From Bolinopsis microptera (lineage: Eukaryota > Ctenophora > Tentaculata > Lobata > Bolinopsidae), in the NCBI RefSeq assembly GCF_026151205.1, contig NC_087079.1, forward strand, positions 13,169,945 to 13,233,944: a DNA stretch of 64,000 nt, in the 5' to 3' direction. Below are positions 1 to 11,877 of this stretch, piece by piece. The position numbers and the translations under genes are program-made. Position 1 is the first letter of the stretch; each line of letters starts with the position of its first letter. Below the pieces are notes generated by a model. That model saw only the letters and a program-made list of their open reading frames with translations. It searched no databases and was not told the DNA's origin.

Positions 1-288
1 AAAACTCAACTGGGCTCTCCTGTGTCACCAAACTAGACCAATAATTAATTTTAGATTATTATATTTTTCTATATTTGTATAATAAGTATATTGACGTAGT
101 GGATGGTTGAGGGGGTTTCAAGCACAGGTCACTCTCAAATCCTAAAGATAAGCAGTGGCCTCCGGCAATTGAAACCTCTTCAAACCTCCCCTGATTTATT
201 TATTATTGATATTGTTTGATTGTGCCGTAAAAATAAATATTTGTTTTATTAAATATTTGTTTTATTATAGTTGCCCTGGCGAGCGTAC

Positions 289-436
289 CTATAGTTCTGA
301 GATAGTATCCAGATTGGTGGTACACCTGAACTCGTCCATTTCCCGCGTCTGCTATAAAGATGTTATCATTCCTGTCGACAGCTAACCCAAACGGATAACA
401 GAAATCTGTTTCGTTATCTCGAGCAGTTGCGAAAAA
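289..436 (-). CDS. NHL-repeat exon of a TRIM/NHL-type protein (partial gene)
   Basis: The minus strand reads 49 codons plus one base between an AG acceptor just above 436 and a GT donor just below 289. The translation contains one clear NHL beta-propeller blade (PFGLAVDRNDNIFIADAGN, then RVQVY and a G-Y-Y-L-R-T-I end), the form seen in TRIM2/TRIM3/TRIM71-like and other NHL proteins. The blade's GLAVD and IFIADAGN strands are intact. No further blade was found to the right, and the next exon would lie left of the window. I cannot tell which NHL family it belongs to, because the RING, B-box or other partner domains are not in view. NHL propellers usually bind RNA or protein. Confidence 0.65.
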
Positions 437-1829
437 CTGAAACGTAAGAGTCTCCATCAGGCTGAGGCTGATATCTTGAGATTAGACTGAGTCAGTCTAA
501 ACGTGGGGGAACAGTGTTTTCTGAGCTGACCCTTGAGTCGTAATTATTACGAGTAAAAGCAGTGAAAAGACGATACATTTTTCTTTAATTGATAATCACG
601 AAATTTATAAGTTTGTCAACCTTAGCTCTGTGTCCCAAATTCTTTTCTTCACACACTACGTCTTCGTGGGGGTGGTCAGCTGCAGGTAAGTTTGAAAAGT
701 TTTTATACCCTTTACTCATTAGTCATTATCTCCTGGGTAATTACTAATTAGTCATTACATCCTGGATAATTAATTAATTGATTGATTAATTAATCAATAT
801 TTAATTTTATTTACTGGTGCCTCCTTTGTGCACAGATTATTCCATGTTATCATGGGTTTCTTAATCAATTAGTGCTTTCTGATTAATGAAATTAGTTATG
901 ACCATATTTGAATATATTACTGATTAGCAATGCTTGCCGAAAGTCTATTAATTAACCAAGAAGTATTTTATCGCTCAAGCGGTTGCTCGATTTTGTGGCA
1001 GATTTTATCACTACAAGATTAAATACTTGAAGGCTCTTTTAATGAGAAAACATTGTCATAAAATGAAAAAAAACGTAAAATATTAAATATCGTGCACATT
1101 TTTGTACAAAAACTCTGATATGAAACTCATTTAATTCGAGCTATTAATTGTCGTAAAAAATAATATTCATTCTCACCCCTGGTGCTAAAAACCGATCTAA
1201 TAGCCTTCAATATTATTTTCACATGGCTTCACAATATGTGTACAATATTCGCAAAATTCAAATATTTCTAACGTAAATCCACTTTGTACATTAATTGTAT
1301 TAAAACCCAAAAAATATCTTTCCGGTTGGTTGAATGCAACATATTCAAGTAATGGAAAAGGAAGGAAGATGCTAGCAATTTCTGTTTAAAGAAGTCTATC
1401 GGAGCCCTTTATTTGTTATATAATATGACCAGGTCCAGTCAATAAAGCCCCTTTCAATTAGGTGACCAGGTCAGGTGAGAATGTGTAATTAGTGTTGCCA
1501 GCACTCATGAGAGCGTGGTACCGTGTGGGTCACTGTTCTATCAAATCTTCATATCATTTACACGCACAATGATGTGTTATATAATATTTGTTGGTTATTG
1601 TACCAAATTTCCTATCAAACGCTAACAGTTGAAACATGTATCTAGTCACTATATTTGACAATTTCTTCAGAGTCTTCATGATTTCAAATTTTCTGCCAAT
1701 ATATGAACAACCCAAAATACACAATCAATGTAACCTTATATCTTCATTTTCAACAGCTGACTAACTCTCAATACCCCCAATAAATTAACAAATTCATCTC
1801 TTGATCCTTAAAACAAAATTTTCAGGAAA
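437..1829. other. Intergenic or intronic AT-rich DNA, no gene seen
   Basis: No convincing coding exon, RNA gene or repeat was recognised. The stretch is AT-rich with short TTAAT-rich runs. A plus-strand CAG/GTAAGT donor-like site near 685-695 has no supporting open frame and may be chance. The stretch could be an intron of the NHL gene. Confidence 0.5.
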
Positions 1830-4800
1830 TCAGGCGGACATTGTGTCGTTTTGTGTTGGTACAGCTTGCAGTGTGGGATTAGCTGATGTCAAACCGATGG
1901 CTGATTTCTTCTGCAGATGCCGCTCCATTCTGAAATTATCACAATATGAGACACCTTGATTAAGTCAAAGCCCCCCGAATACATTTCAGAAAGAATTCAT
2001 TCACGATAACTTATTTACATAATATATTTTACATAAATTTATTATCAAACCAGACAACATTTTAATATTCTAGCGCAACTAAAACCGTTAATTTACAAAA
2101 GTCACGAACGTTATAATTCACAAGAATTGTACAAATAAGAAGAGACGTGAGAGTTCTGACCTGTTGTACCACTTCTCTATCTTTGTATTCTGAATAGCAT
2201 CTTCCCAGCATGGCATACCGTAGAAAGCGCTGCACATTCCGTACATCTCTATATCTGCTAGGTTAGGCTGGTCCCCTCCCTGGAACTTCTTCCCTTTCAT
2301 GGCTGAAGAATTTACGTTCAACGGATTGATATTTAATTGGGTAACCTCAATTTTACCACTTACTGAACCTGTTACAAACCTAGAAATTATTAATTAATCA
2401 TTTTGAAAGCCTGTCTATCTGAAAAGTTAGGTTAAATATGTCGTCTTCAGAGTTCGGATATAAGATCGGGAACCGGACAATAGGGCGGTATTTTCATAGA
2501 AGGGTGGACACGAGGGCGGATCACATGACTAACTTTAACATGGATCGGGGGCCAGCTTTTGGCGTGGGATGTACCTAAATTGTAGTATGCGAAAGTAACA
2601 TGACCATAATTTAATATATGTGGTACACCCTGTATATATGAATATAATCCAAACTCGAGAAGCCTATAGGTAGGCCAGAAATTAAGTGCTGCCGGGAGAG
2701 ATTTATATTTCTATTACCTTATATTATATTTCTAGAACATATAATAATAATAGAACCCTATATTAATTCTAGAACCTTATATTTCTAAAACTTGGTCCAG
2801 AATTCGTTTTTTTTTTCTAAATATCAAAATGGAATGAATTGACAAATAAACGAATAAACAGATAAATTTAATCACATCTGAGCCAGTTGTTGAGACCGCT
2901 GTACAGCTCGATTCTAACATCCCTGTCAAGATTGTGGCGTTTCCTCAGACGTTTGCCGATCATGTACATAGCTCCAGCACCCACGTAACGAATGTACGAT
3001 CTGAAAAGGTGGCATTAATTACACTTAGAGGTGACGCTATGACTAGGCTATCCACTCCGATAATCGTAACCGATAATTATCTCCGATAATTCGTTAAAAA
3101 AAGTTATCTGTTTATCTAGATAAAATGTATTTTTATCGGTATACAAATTCACTAGAAATTACCGAAAATACTGCCACAATACAGTGAAATTTTAAAGAAA
3201 TATTAGTAGTTTTGCCTCTCTCTGTTCCCAAGTTATCCAAGAAACAGTCCCAAACGTCTTCTAGTATGATAGAAGAGGTAGTTTACCTGGATGTGAGCTT
3301 AAGAGATTTATTTACGTTTGTATACCTGTAGAACTGTATGAACTGCAGAAATCCAGAGAAGGTTATTGACATTGTTCTCTTGAGGGTGCTGGCGTTTTAC
3401 CTTACAACCATTCTGGAGACGGGCACAAGCATGTTACTGTTAACAGAAGTCAAAAATATCGGCAGGGCACTCAATTGAATTCCGGACGTGTTCTGGGGGT
3501 GAAACATTGTCTTCAAGAGAAGGAATCTGTAGCTCCAAGTTATCAACAGGATAAGGAATCGGTTCACTGAATCACTTTAAATGCTTTACTGTTTTGAAGA
3601 GAACTGGTAGTACACTACTGTTCTCAGGAGAAGGAAACCGTTGGTCTACTGTTTTAAGGAAAATTGGTGCGTTACTGTTCTCAGGAGAAGGAAACCCTTT
3701 GTCTACTGTTTTGAAGAGAACTGGTACACTACTGTTCTTAGGAGAAGAAAACCGTTGGTCTACTGTTTTGAAGAGAACTGGTGCACTACTGTTCTTAGGA
3801 GAAGGAAACTAGCGCTATACTGTTTTCTGGAGAATGTTCACAACTGTTCTCAAGAAAACTGGTGCTCTAGTATTTTAAAGAGAATTGGTGCACAACTGTT
3901 CTCTGGAGAAGAAAACTGATGCTCTAGTATTTTAAAGAGAATTGGTGCACAACTGTTCGCGGAGAAGAAAACTGATGCTCTAGTTTTTTCAAAAGAAAGG
4001 AAGTGGTACTTTACCAAGATAACTGGTAAAACAGTCATAAAGCTCGACAATTAGTTTTTGTGAAATTTGGAAAACATTTTGGCTTTGGCCTTCAGCAGAA
4101 AAAATTATCGGTTTCATCGGTTTTATCTAGATAAAACCTAAATCTTTATCTGTTTATCTAGATACAACATTTCATACCGATAATGGATAGCCTCACTATG
4201 ACCACCTCATAAACAGAGGCATTTAAACTATTAACCATCGTATTTAACCAGGATGAAACCATGCATATTAGGTCCTGGTTTTACGAAGTTTAACTTTGCG
4301 ATGACGCAAAATACGATTATATTTTACTCTACAAGCAAGTTAAATCGCTGAACAAAACAGTTGGAACAGTTAAAATTCCTATTCTGAGAAATGAACGGTA
4401 CCGAGCGATAGATCACGTGCAAACGAGAACACGTACCCAGAGTACGCGGCACTCTGAGTGCTCTGCAGCCTTCAGATCACGATCTTAAGTTTACAAACTT
4501 TTCCATGGACAATGGACATTTTAAACCCCATTGATCCTAAGCTATACCCAAAGTGTAGTTTAACTAACATACTTTTCAAAGTCAGACAAGTTGCCGTTAG
4601 TTAAAGATAAGCTACAAGTTAACATACTTTTCAAAGTCAGACAAGTTGCCGTTAGTAAAAGGTAAGCTACAAGTTAACATACTTTTCAAAGTCAGAGAAG
4701 TTGCCGTTAGTAAAAGGTAAGCTACAAGTTAACATACTTTTCAAAGTCAGACAAGTTGCCGTTAGTAAAAGGTAAGCTACAAGTTAACATACTTTTCAAA

Positions 4801-7800
4801 GTCAGAGAAGTTGCCGTTAGTAAAGGGTAAGCTACAAGTTAACATACTTTTCAAAGTCAGAGAAGTTGCCGTTGGTAGTGAAGTAGTCGAATGCAGTGAG
4901 GGCCTCCTTCCAAGTTCTGTACACGTTTGGGGAGATCAAGTGAACAAAATGGGTGTCTATCCACCTCCTCCATTTAGCTTCGTTTAACATCAACTGTAAG
5001 GTTATCATCATTACAATTTGCTGTCTTTTCAAAACAAGAAACATCAACTGTAAGGTTATCATCATTACAATTTGCTGTCTTTTCAAAACAAGAAACATCA
5101 ACTGTAAGGTTATCATCATTACAATTTGCTGTCTTTTCAAAAAGTCAAAACAAGAAACATCAACTGTAAGGTTATCATCATTCCAATTTGCTGTCTTTTC
5201 AAAACAAGAAACATCAACTGTAAGGTTATCATCATTACAATTTGCTGTCTTTTCAAAACAAGAAACATCAACTGTAAGGTTATCATCATTCCAATTTGCT
5301 GTCTTTTCAAAACAAGAAACATCAACTGTAAGGTTATCATCATTCCAATTTGCTGTCTTTTCAAAACAAGAAACATCAACTGTAAGGTTATCATCATTCC
5401 AATTTGCTGTCTTTTCAAAACAATTATGACGTATTGTAATTAAATTTGAGATACCGTGCGCAGTATAATCAAACCTTTATTTCTTACCCTTTAAATAGTT
5501 GAAAACTATCAATGAAAACATGTGAAATGTATAATGTATAATGTATAATGTATAATGTGAAATGTTTTCTTGTACTCACATCATGCGCATCCTCATCGTA
5601 CCCCATCACTCTGTACTTGTTAGGATACGTTATCTCTTCTTTACCTGCGACATTGCAGATAAGTCGCTCAGTTTCAGAGACAAATTGTTACTGAATCTTA
5701 AATAGATATATGATGTATCTACAGAAAAAGCTATTATGGCTGAAATAAAAAACAAAATCTGATGAATTTCATAAATTTCTATCGCAAGGAATGCAGATTG
5801 CAGCGCCAAGATAAAAACTCCACCTTTTTTGTAAGAATGCCACGCAGTGTAAAGGTTACAGTATACACCATAAATCTTATCAGTTACCGTTACCAGTTCC
5901 TCCTTTTCAGTACTCTTAATATGAACTGAGGGAACGGGGTATATATTTATATAATTATATAATTATATAATTACATAATTTTATATCATGTTGGGTTGAT
6001 TTCTTTCCTCAAACTTTTACTTAGAATTTAAAATATACGCGAATAATCAATAATAATATATTCAATATTAATATATTCTCCGGGAGACTACTTAATAACC
6101 TACTTTAGATCTGATGACACGCACAGCTCAATAAAGTGTCTTGGTATTACATTTATTAGAGATGTGGGTGAATAAAACCATTTTAGGTATAAGTCATAAC
6201 TCTAGAACCTTCTAAAATCTTCTAGAACCTTTAGTCCTTTAGTAATATTTCAAGAAAAGTTAGATTTTTATTGACGAGTAAGAGTATATCATTAATATTT
6301 AGAGAACCCACAATTTGTATGTTCCCACTTCCCACCAGTATACCGCACCTTTATTAGTATCCTCAATACCCTGACTGACAGCAGGGTACCACTCAATAAC
6401 CTCGCTGATCGGGGTACCCTGAGTGAAGTGAGTGTGAAGAATACTCGTGATCAGAGTTGATTCCTTCAGCTGGATACCGTCCGCTACTAACAGCGGCACT
6501 TTCTTGTAGTCCGAGATGGCTTTTGTTTCTTTCTTCGTCACTGGGTTCACCTGGGATTTCCAGGACGTTTAACGTTAGCAAGATGTTTAATTTTAGAGTT
6601 ATTAGACGTTTGTTAAATCAAACTTATATATGAGAATATTTCTATGGAATGAGACGATTTGAGTAAGATTAAAACTTTACAGCGATACCCATGAAATTAC
6701 TATACATTGCAGGGGATTATGTTCTTGAGGAGACGTGTTCTGTTTAATATGACTAAACCATATGATAAGGAAAACCTGTTTAAATCAACACCTTTCAACT
6801 CTAATCTGAACATGTTGGAAGATAAAGCCAACAAATAGTTCGTAATTTACAGGCCAGATGGCTGGTTGCGTGAGCTCACAATAGAACAGCTAACCTCCGT
6901 CTTATCGTTTGTGCAACTCTAATTGAATAGCGGATTTGAGATGCAGTTAAAATCGGCGTGCTTTAAATAATGGTATGCTTGTCGACAACGTAATTCAAAG
7001 CATATCCCAATATTGATCAATACGATTTTACTGAAGATAATTAAACTGATTTTTATCTCTGAATCCGAGGCAATAGTTTGATGTGATGTTTGCAAAATTG
7101 CATAATTTTTCATCTGCCGCACATTTAGCCTAATTTGTCTGTTCCACATATTTTTGCATATTTTGGTCATTCCTGCAGAATTCTTGCTAAGCTGCACATT
7201 TTATTATTAGCGTGAAAAATATACTTTAATTCCTAAGATTTCGGACATGTTGGAAGACTGTTTTGAAGCAAAGACTTTGGGTACATTTCGGGAGCTAGAT
7301 CTGGAAATTTCAGAAGGATCGTGTCAATGAAAGGAGTTTTCCTTAATTATTTTCGTAATTTATCAAGGTTTTCTAATATCTTATTTTCATGATTTGATTC
7401 TCACTTTTATGTTAAACATGGATTGTTTTTTTCAATTTTTGAAATTACCAGCACCTTCATCGGCTAATAGCTGCACTGATCATTTCAGACTTATTTTGCT
7501 TACCATTTTAGACGGATGAAGTACCGCATTTAATTTAACAGAAATAACATACCACAAATAACATTCCACAAATAACATTCCACAACATAAGCATTTACCT
7601 CAACAATCTGAAATTCTTCACCACACGAGTGAAGGTAGGCTCTAACTTTGCTGCAGAAGGGACAATTGGAGTACTGATACAGCACGAATCTGGCATCCGG
7701 TCTTTCAAGCGCCTCCTGTTGTTAAACTGTTGTTAAACTCTTTAAAATAACGATTACAGTAAAACCCCGATATACCGTGCCCCGATTTACCTCGGACTCC

Positions 7801-8422
7801 GATATACCATGCCCCGATTTACCGCGGACCCCGATATACCATGCCCCGATTTACCGCGGACCCCGATATACCGTTCCCGGATTTACCGCAAACCCCGATA
7901 TACCATGGCCATTTCCTTTCCCCCAAATAGGGCTAAACATACATAATGTAAACCAAACAAAACCCTGATTTACCACAGACCCCGATTTACCGCGTATGTT
8001 TCCTTTCCCCCAAACTCCGCGGTAAATCAGGGTTTTACTGTACTAATTTCTGTTAATCCTGTTGTCCGCGTGATCAGTATTACTATCTGTAGATGCATAA
8101 TGTTATCCGAGGATATGACCAACTGCTTGCATAAAAACAAAAGTTATTTAAATTTTTAAACTCACAGTCTATAAAAAGATACACCATGAATAGACTATTC
8201 ATCAGATCTCCAACTTACTTTAGCTCGAGCACTTTTAGTGTAATACCACATGCACCAACAACCCACAGTTGCAGCCCCCATGGCTATGATAGGCCTCATG
8301 AAGGGGCCTACAAATGATCTGGGGACGTGTTCCCTCCGACCATGCGGGTTGAAATCCCTGGTAAACTGCCTGGCTGCCCTGGTGAACCGCTGAACAGCGA
8401 ACATATCTGTGCTATTGAACAT
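1830..8422 (-). CDS. PTGES2: Prostaglandin E synthase 2 homologue, 8 exons, complete
   Basis: Exons on the minus strand: 8219-8422, 7599-7715, 6349-6550, 5580-5644, 4848-4993, 2876-3000, 2161-2302, 1830-1929. All borders are GT..AG, phases agree throughout, and the total is 1101 nt for 366 residues; the vertebrate protein is about 377. PTGES2 isomerises PGH2 to PGE2 and binds haem and glutathione; it is Golgi-membrane bound before proteolytic release. Exon 1 has a hydrophobic segment (residues about 41-61) after a basic N-terminus. Exon 2 holds the glutaredoxin-like active site YQYSNCPFCSKVRAYL. Exon 3 has KKVPLLVADG, and exon 5 has the GST-like motif VHLISPNVYRT. Exon 7 has GGDQPNLADIEMYG, and exon 8 supplies the C-terminal tail after WYNR. 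The start is the first ATG of exon 1, with none better upstream. The least certain border is the exon 5 acceptor, because tandem copies of the same site exist. Introns carry several elements, listed separately. Confidence 0.93.
3044..4194. mobile_element. Non-autonomous hAT-like DNA transposon in PTGES2 intron 5
   Basis: The ends are inverted: TAGGCTATCCA at the left, and its complement (TGGATAGCCTC) at the right. Flanking 8 bp sequences GCTATGAC (3036-3043) and ACTATGAC (4195-4202) differ at one base, and an 8 bp target duplication is typical of hAT. Subterminal regions rich in TATCTAGATAAA and CGATAA are also inverted relative to each other. No transposase frame is present. The interior is filled by a 57 bp minisatellite. 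Confidence 0.75.
3589..4010. repeat. Degenerate ~57 bp minisatellite inside the hAT-like element
   Basis: About seven imperfect copies of a unit starting CTGTTTTGAAGAGAACTGG and containing GTTCTCAGGAGAAGGAAA. Starts lie near 3589, 3649, 3706, 3763, 3820, 3863 and 3919. Because 57 is a multiple of three, the array leaves short open frames in several frames. These are not genes. Confidence 0.8.
4566..4870. repeat. 55 bp minisatellite copying the 5' splice site of PTGES2 exon 5
   Basis: Six tandem copies start at 4566, 4621, 4676, 4731, 4786 and 4841. The copy at 4841 overlaps the true end of exon 5. On the minus strand every unit repeats the last ~30 nt of the exon followed by the donor GTATGT, so five decoy donors follow the real one. 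A single C/G variation (GTCAGACAAG or GTCAGAGAAG) distinguishes copies. Reading past the real donor meets a TAG within a few codons. Confidence 0.92.
4987..5420. repeat. 54 bp minisatellite copying the 3' splice site of PTGES2 exon 5
   Basis: Eight copies start at 4987, 5041, 5095, 5157, 5211, 5265, 5319 and 5373. The spacing is 54 bp except one 62 bp step at 5095-5157. On the minus strand each unit contains the acceptor AACCTTACAG followed by TTGATGTT, the same bases that begin exon 5. The first three units upstream of the exon are open in the exon's frame, 18 codons each, coding a hydrophobic repeat containing QLMFLVLKRQQIVMMITL. The 62 bp unit then shifts the frame. Confidence 0.92.
5525..5995. 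repeat. AT-rich microsatellites in PTGES2 intron 3
   Basis: A run of TATAATG/TATAATGTA units lies at about 5529-5562, close to the donor of exon 4. A TATAATTATA-type run lies at about 5940-5985. Nothing else is recognised in the intron. Confidence 0.7.
6551..7598. other. PTGES2 intron 2, no further feature seen
   Basis: AT-rich intron between the exon 2 donor and the exon 3 acceptor. A minus-strand open frame at 6919-7197 has no recognisable domain and no splice support, and is treated as chance. Confidence 0.6.
7757..8040. mobile_element. pogo/Tigger-like MITE in PTGES2 intron 1
   Basis: 284 bp element with inverted ends CAGTAAAACCC and GGGTTTTACTG, flanked by TA on both sides (7755-7756 and 8041-8042). 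This is the Tc1/mariner target preference, and the CAGT-AACCCCGAT-type end is the Tigger form. The interior is a short tandem array of a ~32 bp unit (GATATACC, CCCCGATTTACCGCGGACC). There is no coding capacity. Confidence 0.85.
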
Positions 8423-9369
8423 ATGAAGTGTTACTTATGATAATGTCGCATAATGATAGCATGTATCAGCTGCATCTTTATCTCAAGACACAGTCTAGAC
8501 TATTAAGGTTAACATATCATAACAGCAGATATATTATGCATATTAAAAGTAAGAGAGATATATAAGTTTTTGTTACTCTGCTTGCCCCCTGTTAAACACT
8601 CATTGACTCATCAAAAAGAACAGATAACATGTAGAATAGCTGAGCTGTGTCACCACACGTCGTTAAAAAGATGAACTTTTTTTCAATTGTCTTTAGTAAA
8701 CTTGTGGTTACTTCAGCTGCAGGATAACTTTAATAATATAGTTGGTCGTGATGAGGTTTATTGCTTTGTCAACAGAGTTAGATTTTGTGGAGCGAGATTT
8801 ATGATTTTGACCTCGGTTCAAGTTTTATGGCTTTGCCGCCTGATGGCATTTGATTAATCAGATATTACACAAAGAGAATGATTGTTAATTGTGTTAAAGT
8901 GTTACCATTGTTAAGTAACCACATACCACACAGTATCATAGTAAGTAAGTATCTTAAATGTGTTAACAGTAGTAAAAGTAGAAACTTTAGTAGTAGAAAT
9001 AGACACATATTCCTATACTCCTACGATTTATTTGCCTGATTCTTGTTTCGTTTAGTACATTATAATTATGTTCTGGAAATCGTTTTTTGTGGAAACTACC
9101 AGCAGTTTCATCAGGTTTTAGCTGCACTGATGGCTTTGTGGCCTGATGGCACTGTATTATTCGGATATTATACAAAGAGCATGATGGCTAACCGTTTAAA
9201 AGTGTAATCATTGTTAAGTAACCACATACCACATTACCACACAATATCATTATAGTAAGTATCTTAAATGTGTTAAAGAAGAAACTTAGGTCACACATTT
9301 TCCTATACTCCTACGATTTATTTGTCTGATTCTTGTTTGATTTGGTATATATATGTTGTAACAAGTAAA
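8423..9369. repeat. Divergent intergenic region with a ~300 bp imperfect duplication
   Basis: This 947 bp lies between two head-to-head genes and should contain both promoters. Blocks repeat in order about 300 bp apart. TTGTTAAGTAACCACATACC occurs near 8909 and 9213, AGTATCTTAAATGTGTTAA near 8949 and 9260, and TCCTATACTCCTACGATTTA near 9011 and 9301. A further shared block around 8835-8895 matches 9135-9190. The second copy ends within about 20-40 bp of the downstream start codon, so the duplication may have duplicated the proximal promoter. Confidence 0.7.
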
Positions 9370-10251
9370 ATGCGTTGCAAAGGTACAGAAGATTGTCCCA
9401 ACAGATGTTGTGTGCACAAGGAACACGCCTTCATCATGCAAACACAAAGCTACACAGAAACACAAGATGCATTCAAGACAGCACTCGAGAAATTCGATTT
9501 GGGCAAAACAGTGGATGGCATGGCAAATGGGTTCTCAGAGATCAACTTGCATTCGGCAGTTCTAGATGATACAGGGAAGAAGCTGCCTCCGATTAAACCA
9601 GCAGTTCGGACTGTAAAATTGAGTATAAGAGAAATGTTGAGGGATGGCTCCTTTAAATCTCCCTCTAGAGCTGTTCTGAGAAAGACGGTTAAACAAATTC
9701 AGGAGGCACAGCGGTTAAAGGAGACCGCAAGAAGGCGTGCTTTAATGGATAAATTGAAAGGGAGAACACTTGCCCAAGCTAAGCTGAACAAGATGACTAG
9801 GTTCATGGCTAATCTAGCTGCCGAGGAAAAGGAATCGATGAAAAGAAACCGGAGGTTGGAGATGGGTCTTCCTCCCGACATGAAATTTAAATCCTCTCTT
9901 GCTAAAATAAGAGTGGCAAATGTGTTTCAGACGACAACAATCTCCAGTCAACAGGAGAGTGTTGAACCGGTAAAGCTGCCAAAGATTGTTAAAACAAGTA
10001 TAGAGAAATTAAAGGTCGAAGATAATATCATTGAGTCAGCTAACGATGAAGTAAAGATTTGTAGCTCTTACGGGGGATTTCTTTCTAATGAAGTTGGTCA
10101 CTCAGAATCTACGTTGAACTTACCGTATATTTCAGCGCAGGAGGAAATATTGGGGGAAGTACCTTCTAGACCTGCATATTTTACTAAAGAAAAGAAAATA
10201 AAAGTTCCTGCACATCTTGAACGATTCAGATACATGAGAATAAAAAATTAA
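9370..10251 (+). CDS. Intronless basic, helical protein of unknown family
   Basis: 293 residues from the ATG at 9370 (A at -3); an alternative start is the ATG at 9436. I do not recognise the family. The first 20 residues hold a small cysteine cluster (C at 3, 8, 12 and 13). Residues about 70-180 are highly charged and predicted helical or coiled (RKTVKQIQEAQRLKETARRR and following). The tail is basic and aromatic (RPAYFTKEKKIKVPAHLERF). There is no signal peptide or membrane span. Long length, ordinary codon use and a stop just before AT-rich 3' sequence argue for a real gene. The lack of introns could mean a retrocopy. The gene diverges from PTGES2, 0.95 kb away. Confidence 0.7.
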   Translation: MRCKGTEDCPNRCCVHKEHAFIMQTQSYTETQDAFKTALEKFDLGKTVDGMANGFSEINLHSAVLDDTGKKLPPIKPAVRTVKLSIREMLRDGSFKSPSRAVLRKTVKQIQEAQRLKETARRRALMDKLKGRTLAQAKLNKMTRFMANLAAEEKESMKRNRRLEMGLPPDMKFKSSLAKIRVANVFQTTTISSQQESVEPVKLPKIVKTSIEKLKVEDNIIESANDEVKICSSYGGFLSNEVGHSESTLNLPYISAQEEILGEVPSRPAYFTKEKKIKVPAHLERFRYMRIKN

Positions 10252-11651
10252 AGCTTGTGTTTATGATTTTAGTAAATCTGATATATGTTAATTTTGATAG
10301 GAGTTCAAAAGTTATGATTATCACATTATGCCAAAACCCTATGAGAGACAGACTCTTATAAAGAAAAAGAGTAAGTCAATGTTCAAAGTAACTAAATATA
10401 CCATATTCAATATTGGTGTTCTAAAAAGTTTTAATTGGAAAATCTAAACTTATTCAATTCAAACTACATCAAAAATCATAACAAAATGAATCTTGTACAT
10501 ATAAAATAGACGAATTGTGCATGTTACATATTACATTTTTGATTATAAGTTATTAGAGGATAAATATTGAACATGGCGAAGTTGCTTAGAATGATATGTT
10601 GACTATAGGCTCTCCTGAAAAGAGCTATCCAGAATATACATTAAATTAATGTTGTCTGATAATCCAGTGTGCTGATTAAGGTTAACGTTTTTGTCTTACA
10701 ATCCTTTTACGAATTGAACATAGGCATGTATAAATTAACTATCAATATTGCAACATATTTTGATATTCAAACTGGGCTAATATTGTTGTCTTGCCATATT
10801 TTAAAGAAATAAGCACTTGAGACGCATGATAACTATTTCAATTTTAACAGAACTTACAACTTCATGATTGATGTTCCATATAATTAGCAAAATAAAAATG
10901 TAATATAATTCAACAAAGACGGTCTTGTAATTCAAGGCCCACTATGCTATTCAAGGAATTAATACCGCAGATGAGAACTTATTATTGCAGCAAACTAAGT
11001 AATTTTTAATTGCCAAATCAATTTTTAAAAATTCAAACAGGCTATGAGGACAATCAGTCCAGCCACCCATAAAGGTCACATAACCATATCTGGAGTACCA
11101 CATTGTATAGATTTATGTAATATGAACCTCAAGGGTTAATTACATCGTCAAACAAGGGGGGGGGGGGGGGCAGGTGTGAGGTGAGTTGGCTTAAGAAGTC
11201 GTAGGTATAATCAAAGTCTACAATCTAAAAGACTGACTCTGTGTTCTGGTGACAAGTGGTGTATCAAATGGCCCCCGGATCTCGGAGGAGGATGAGGGCC
11301 ATCAGATTGTGGAAATTCTTTTTTGAATTTTAGGTCTTTTTAGCAAGCATTTGCCTGATTTGGCAGCAAAGGTTGACATGTTCAGGTCAACCTTATGTTT
11401 AGTCGACACGAAAAAGAAATTTTTTGTAAAGGCACCAAATAATTTCAGCAAATTTTTTTTTTGCTGTCCGTACAAAAAATAAATGCCTGCACTTAACTTA
11501 CATAAGTTAAATTTATTGCAGAATTGCTCATGCTCACAGTAAAAGTACATAACAAACAATCCAACTACACAGAAAGAGGCGAAAAATCATATACAAAGAT
11601 AGTTCACATTATCACCATTCTACTTCAAGGCCAAAGCTTTGTGCTTCAGAG
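10252..11651. other. AT-rich intergenic DNA with a G tract
   Basis: No gene recognised. A run of about 15 G lies at 11156-11170. Short polyT runs near 11450-11462 and small chance frames are present. Confidence 0.6.
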
Positions 11652-11877
11652 CAGTGGCGTAACGAAGGGCCCTGCTGACCCTGCTGTGCGGGGGGCGCCA
11701 TCTGGGGGGGGGCGCCAAATCATTGTTCGAATATGGGACAATTTTGATAAACAAAATTAATTACTAGCAAAACTGCGCATTTTCCTCTAGAAAATGCGCA
11801 GTTTTAGCTGGCGTATCCTCTAAAATCACCTAATTTGTCTAATTTTAGGGATGCTAAAAGGGGACATTACGCCACTG
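11652..11877. mobile_element. 226 bp hAT MITE with perfect 8 bp target duplication
   Basis: Inverted ends CAGTGGCGTAAC and its complement (ending TTACGCCACTG). Perfect 8 bp duplication CTTCAGAG at 11644-11651 and 11878-11885. The CAG-initial TIR and 8 bp duplication identify hAT. The interior matches the two ends of the larger element at 12187-13165 joined together: ACTAGCAAAACTGCG, then CTCTAAAATCACCTAATTTG. This is therefore the short version without the insertion. Confidence 0.92.
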
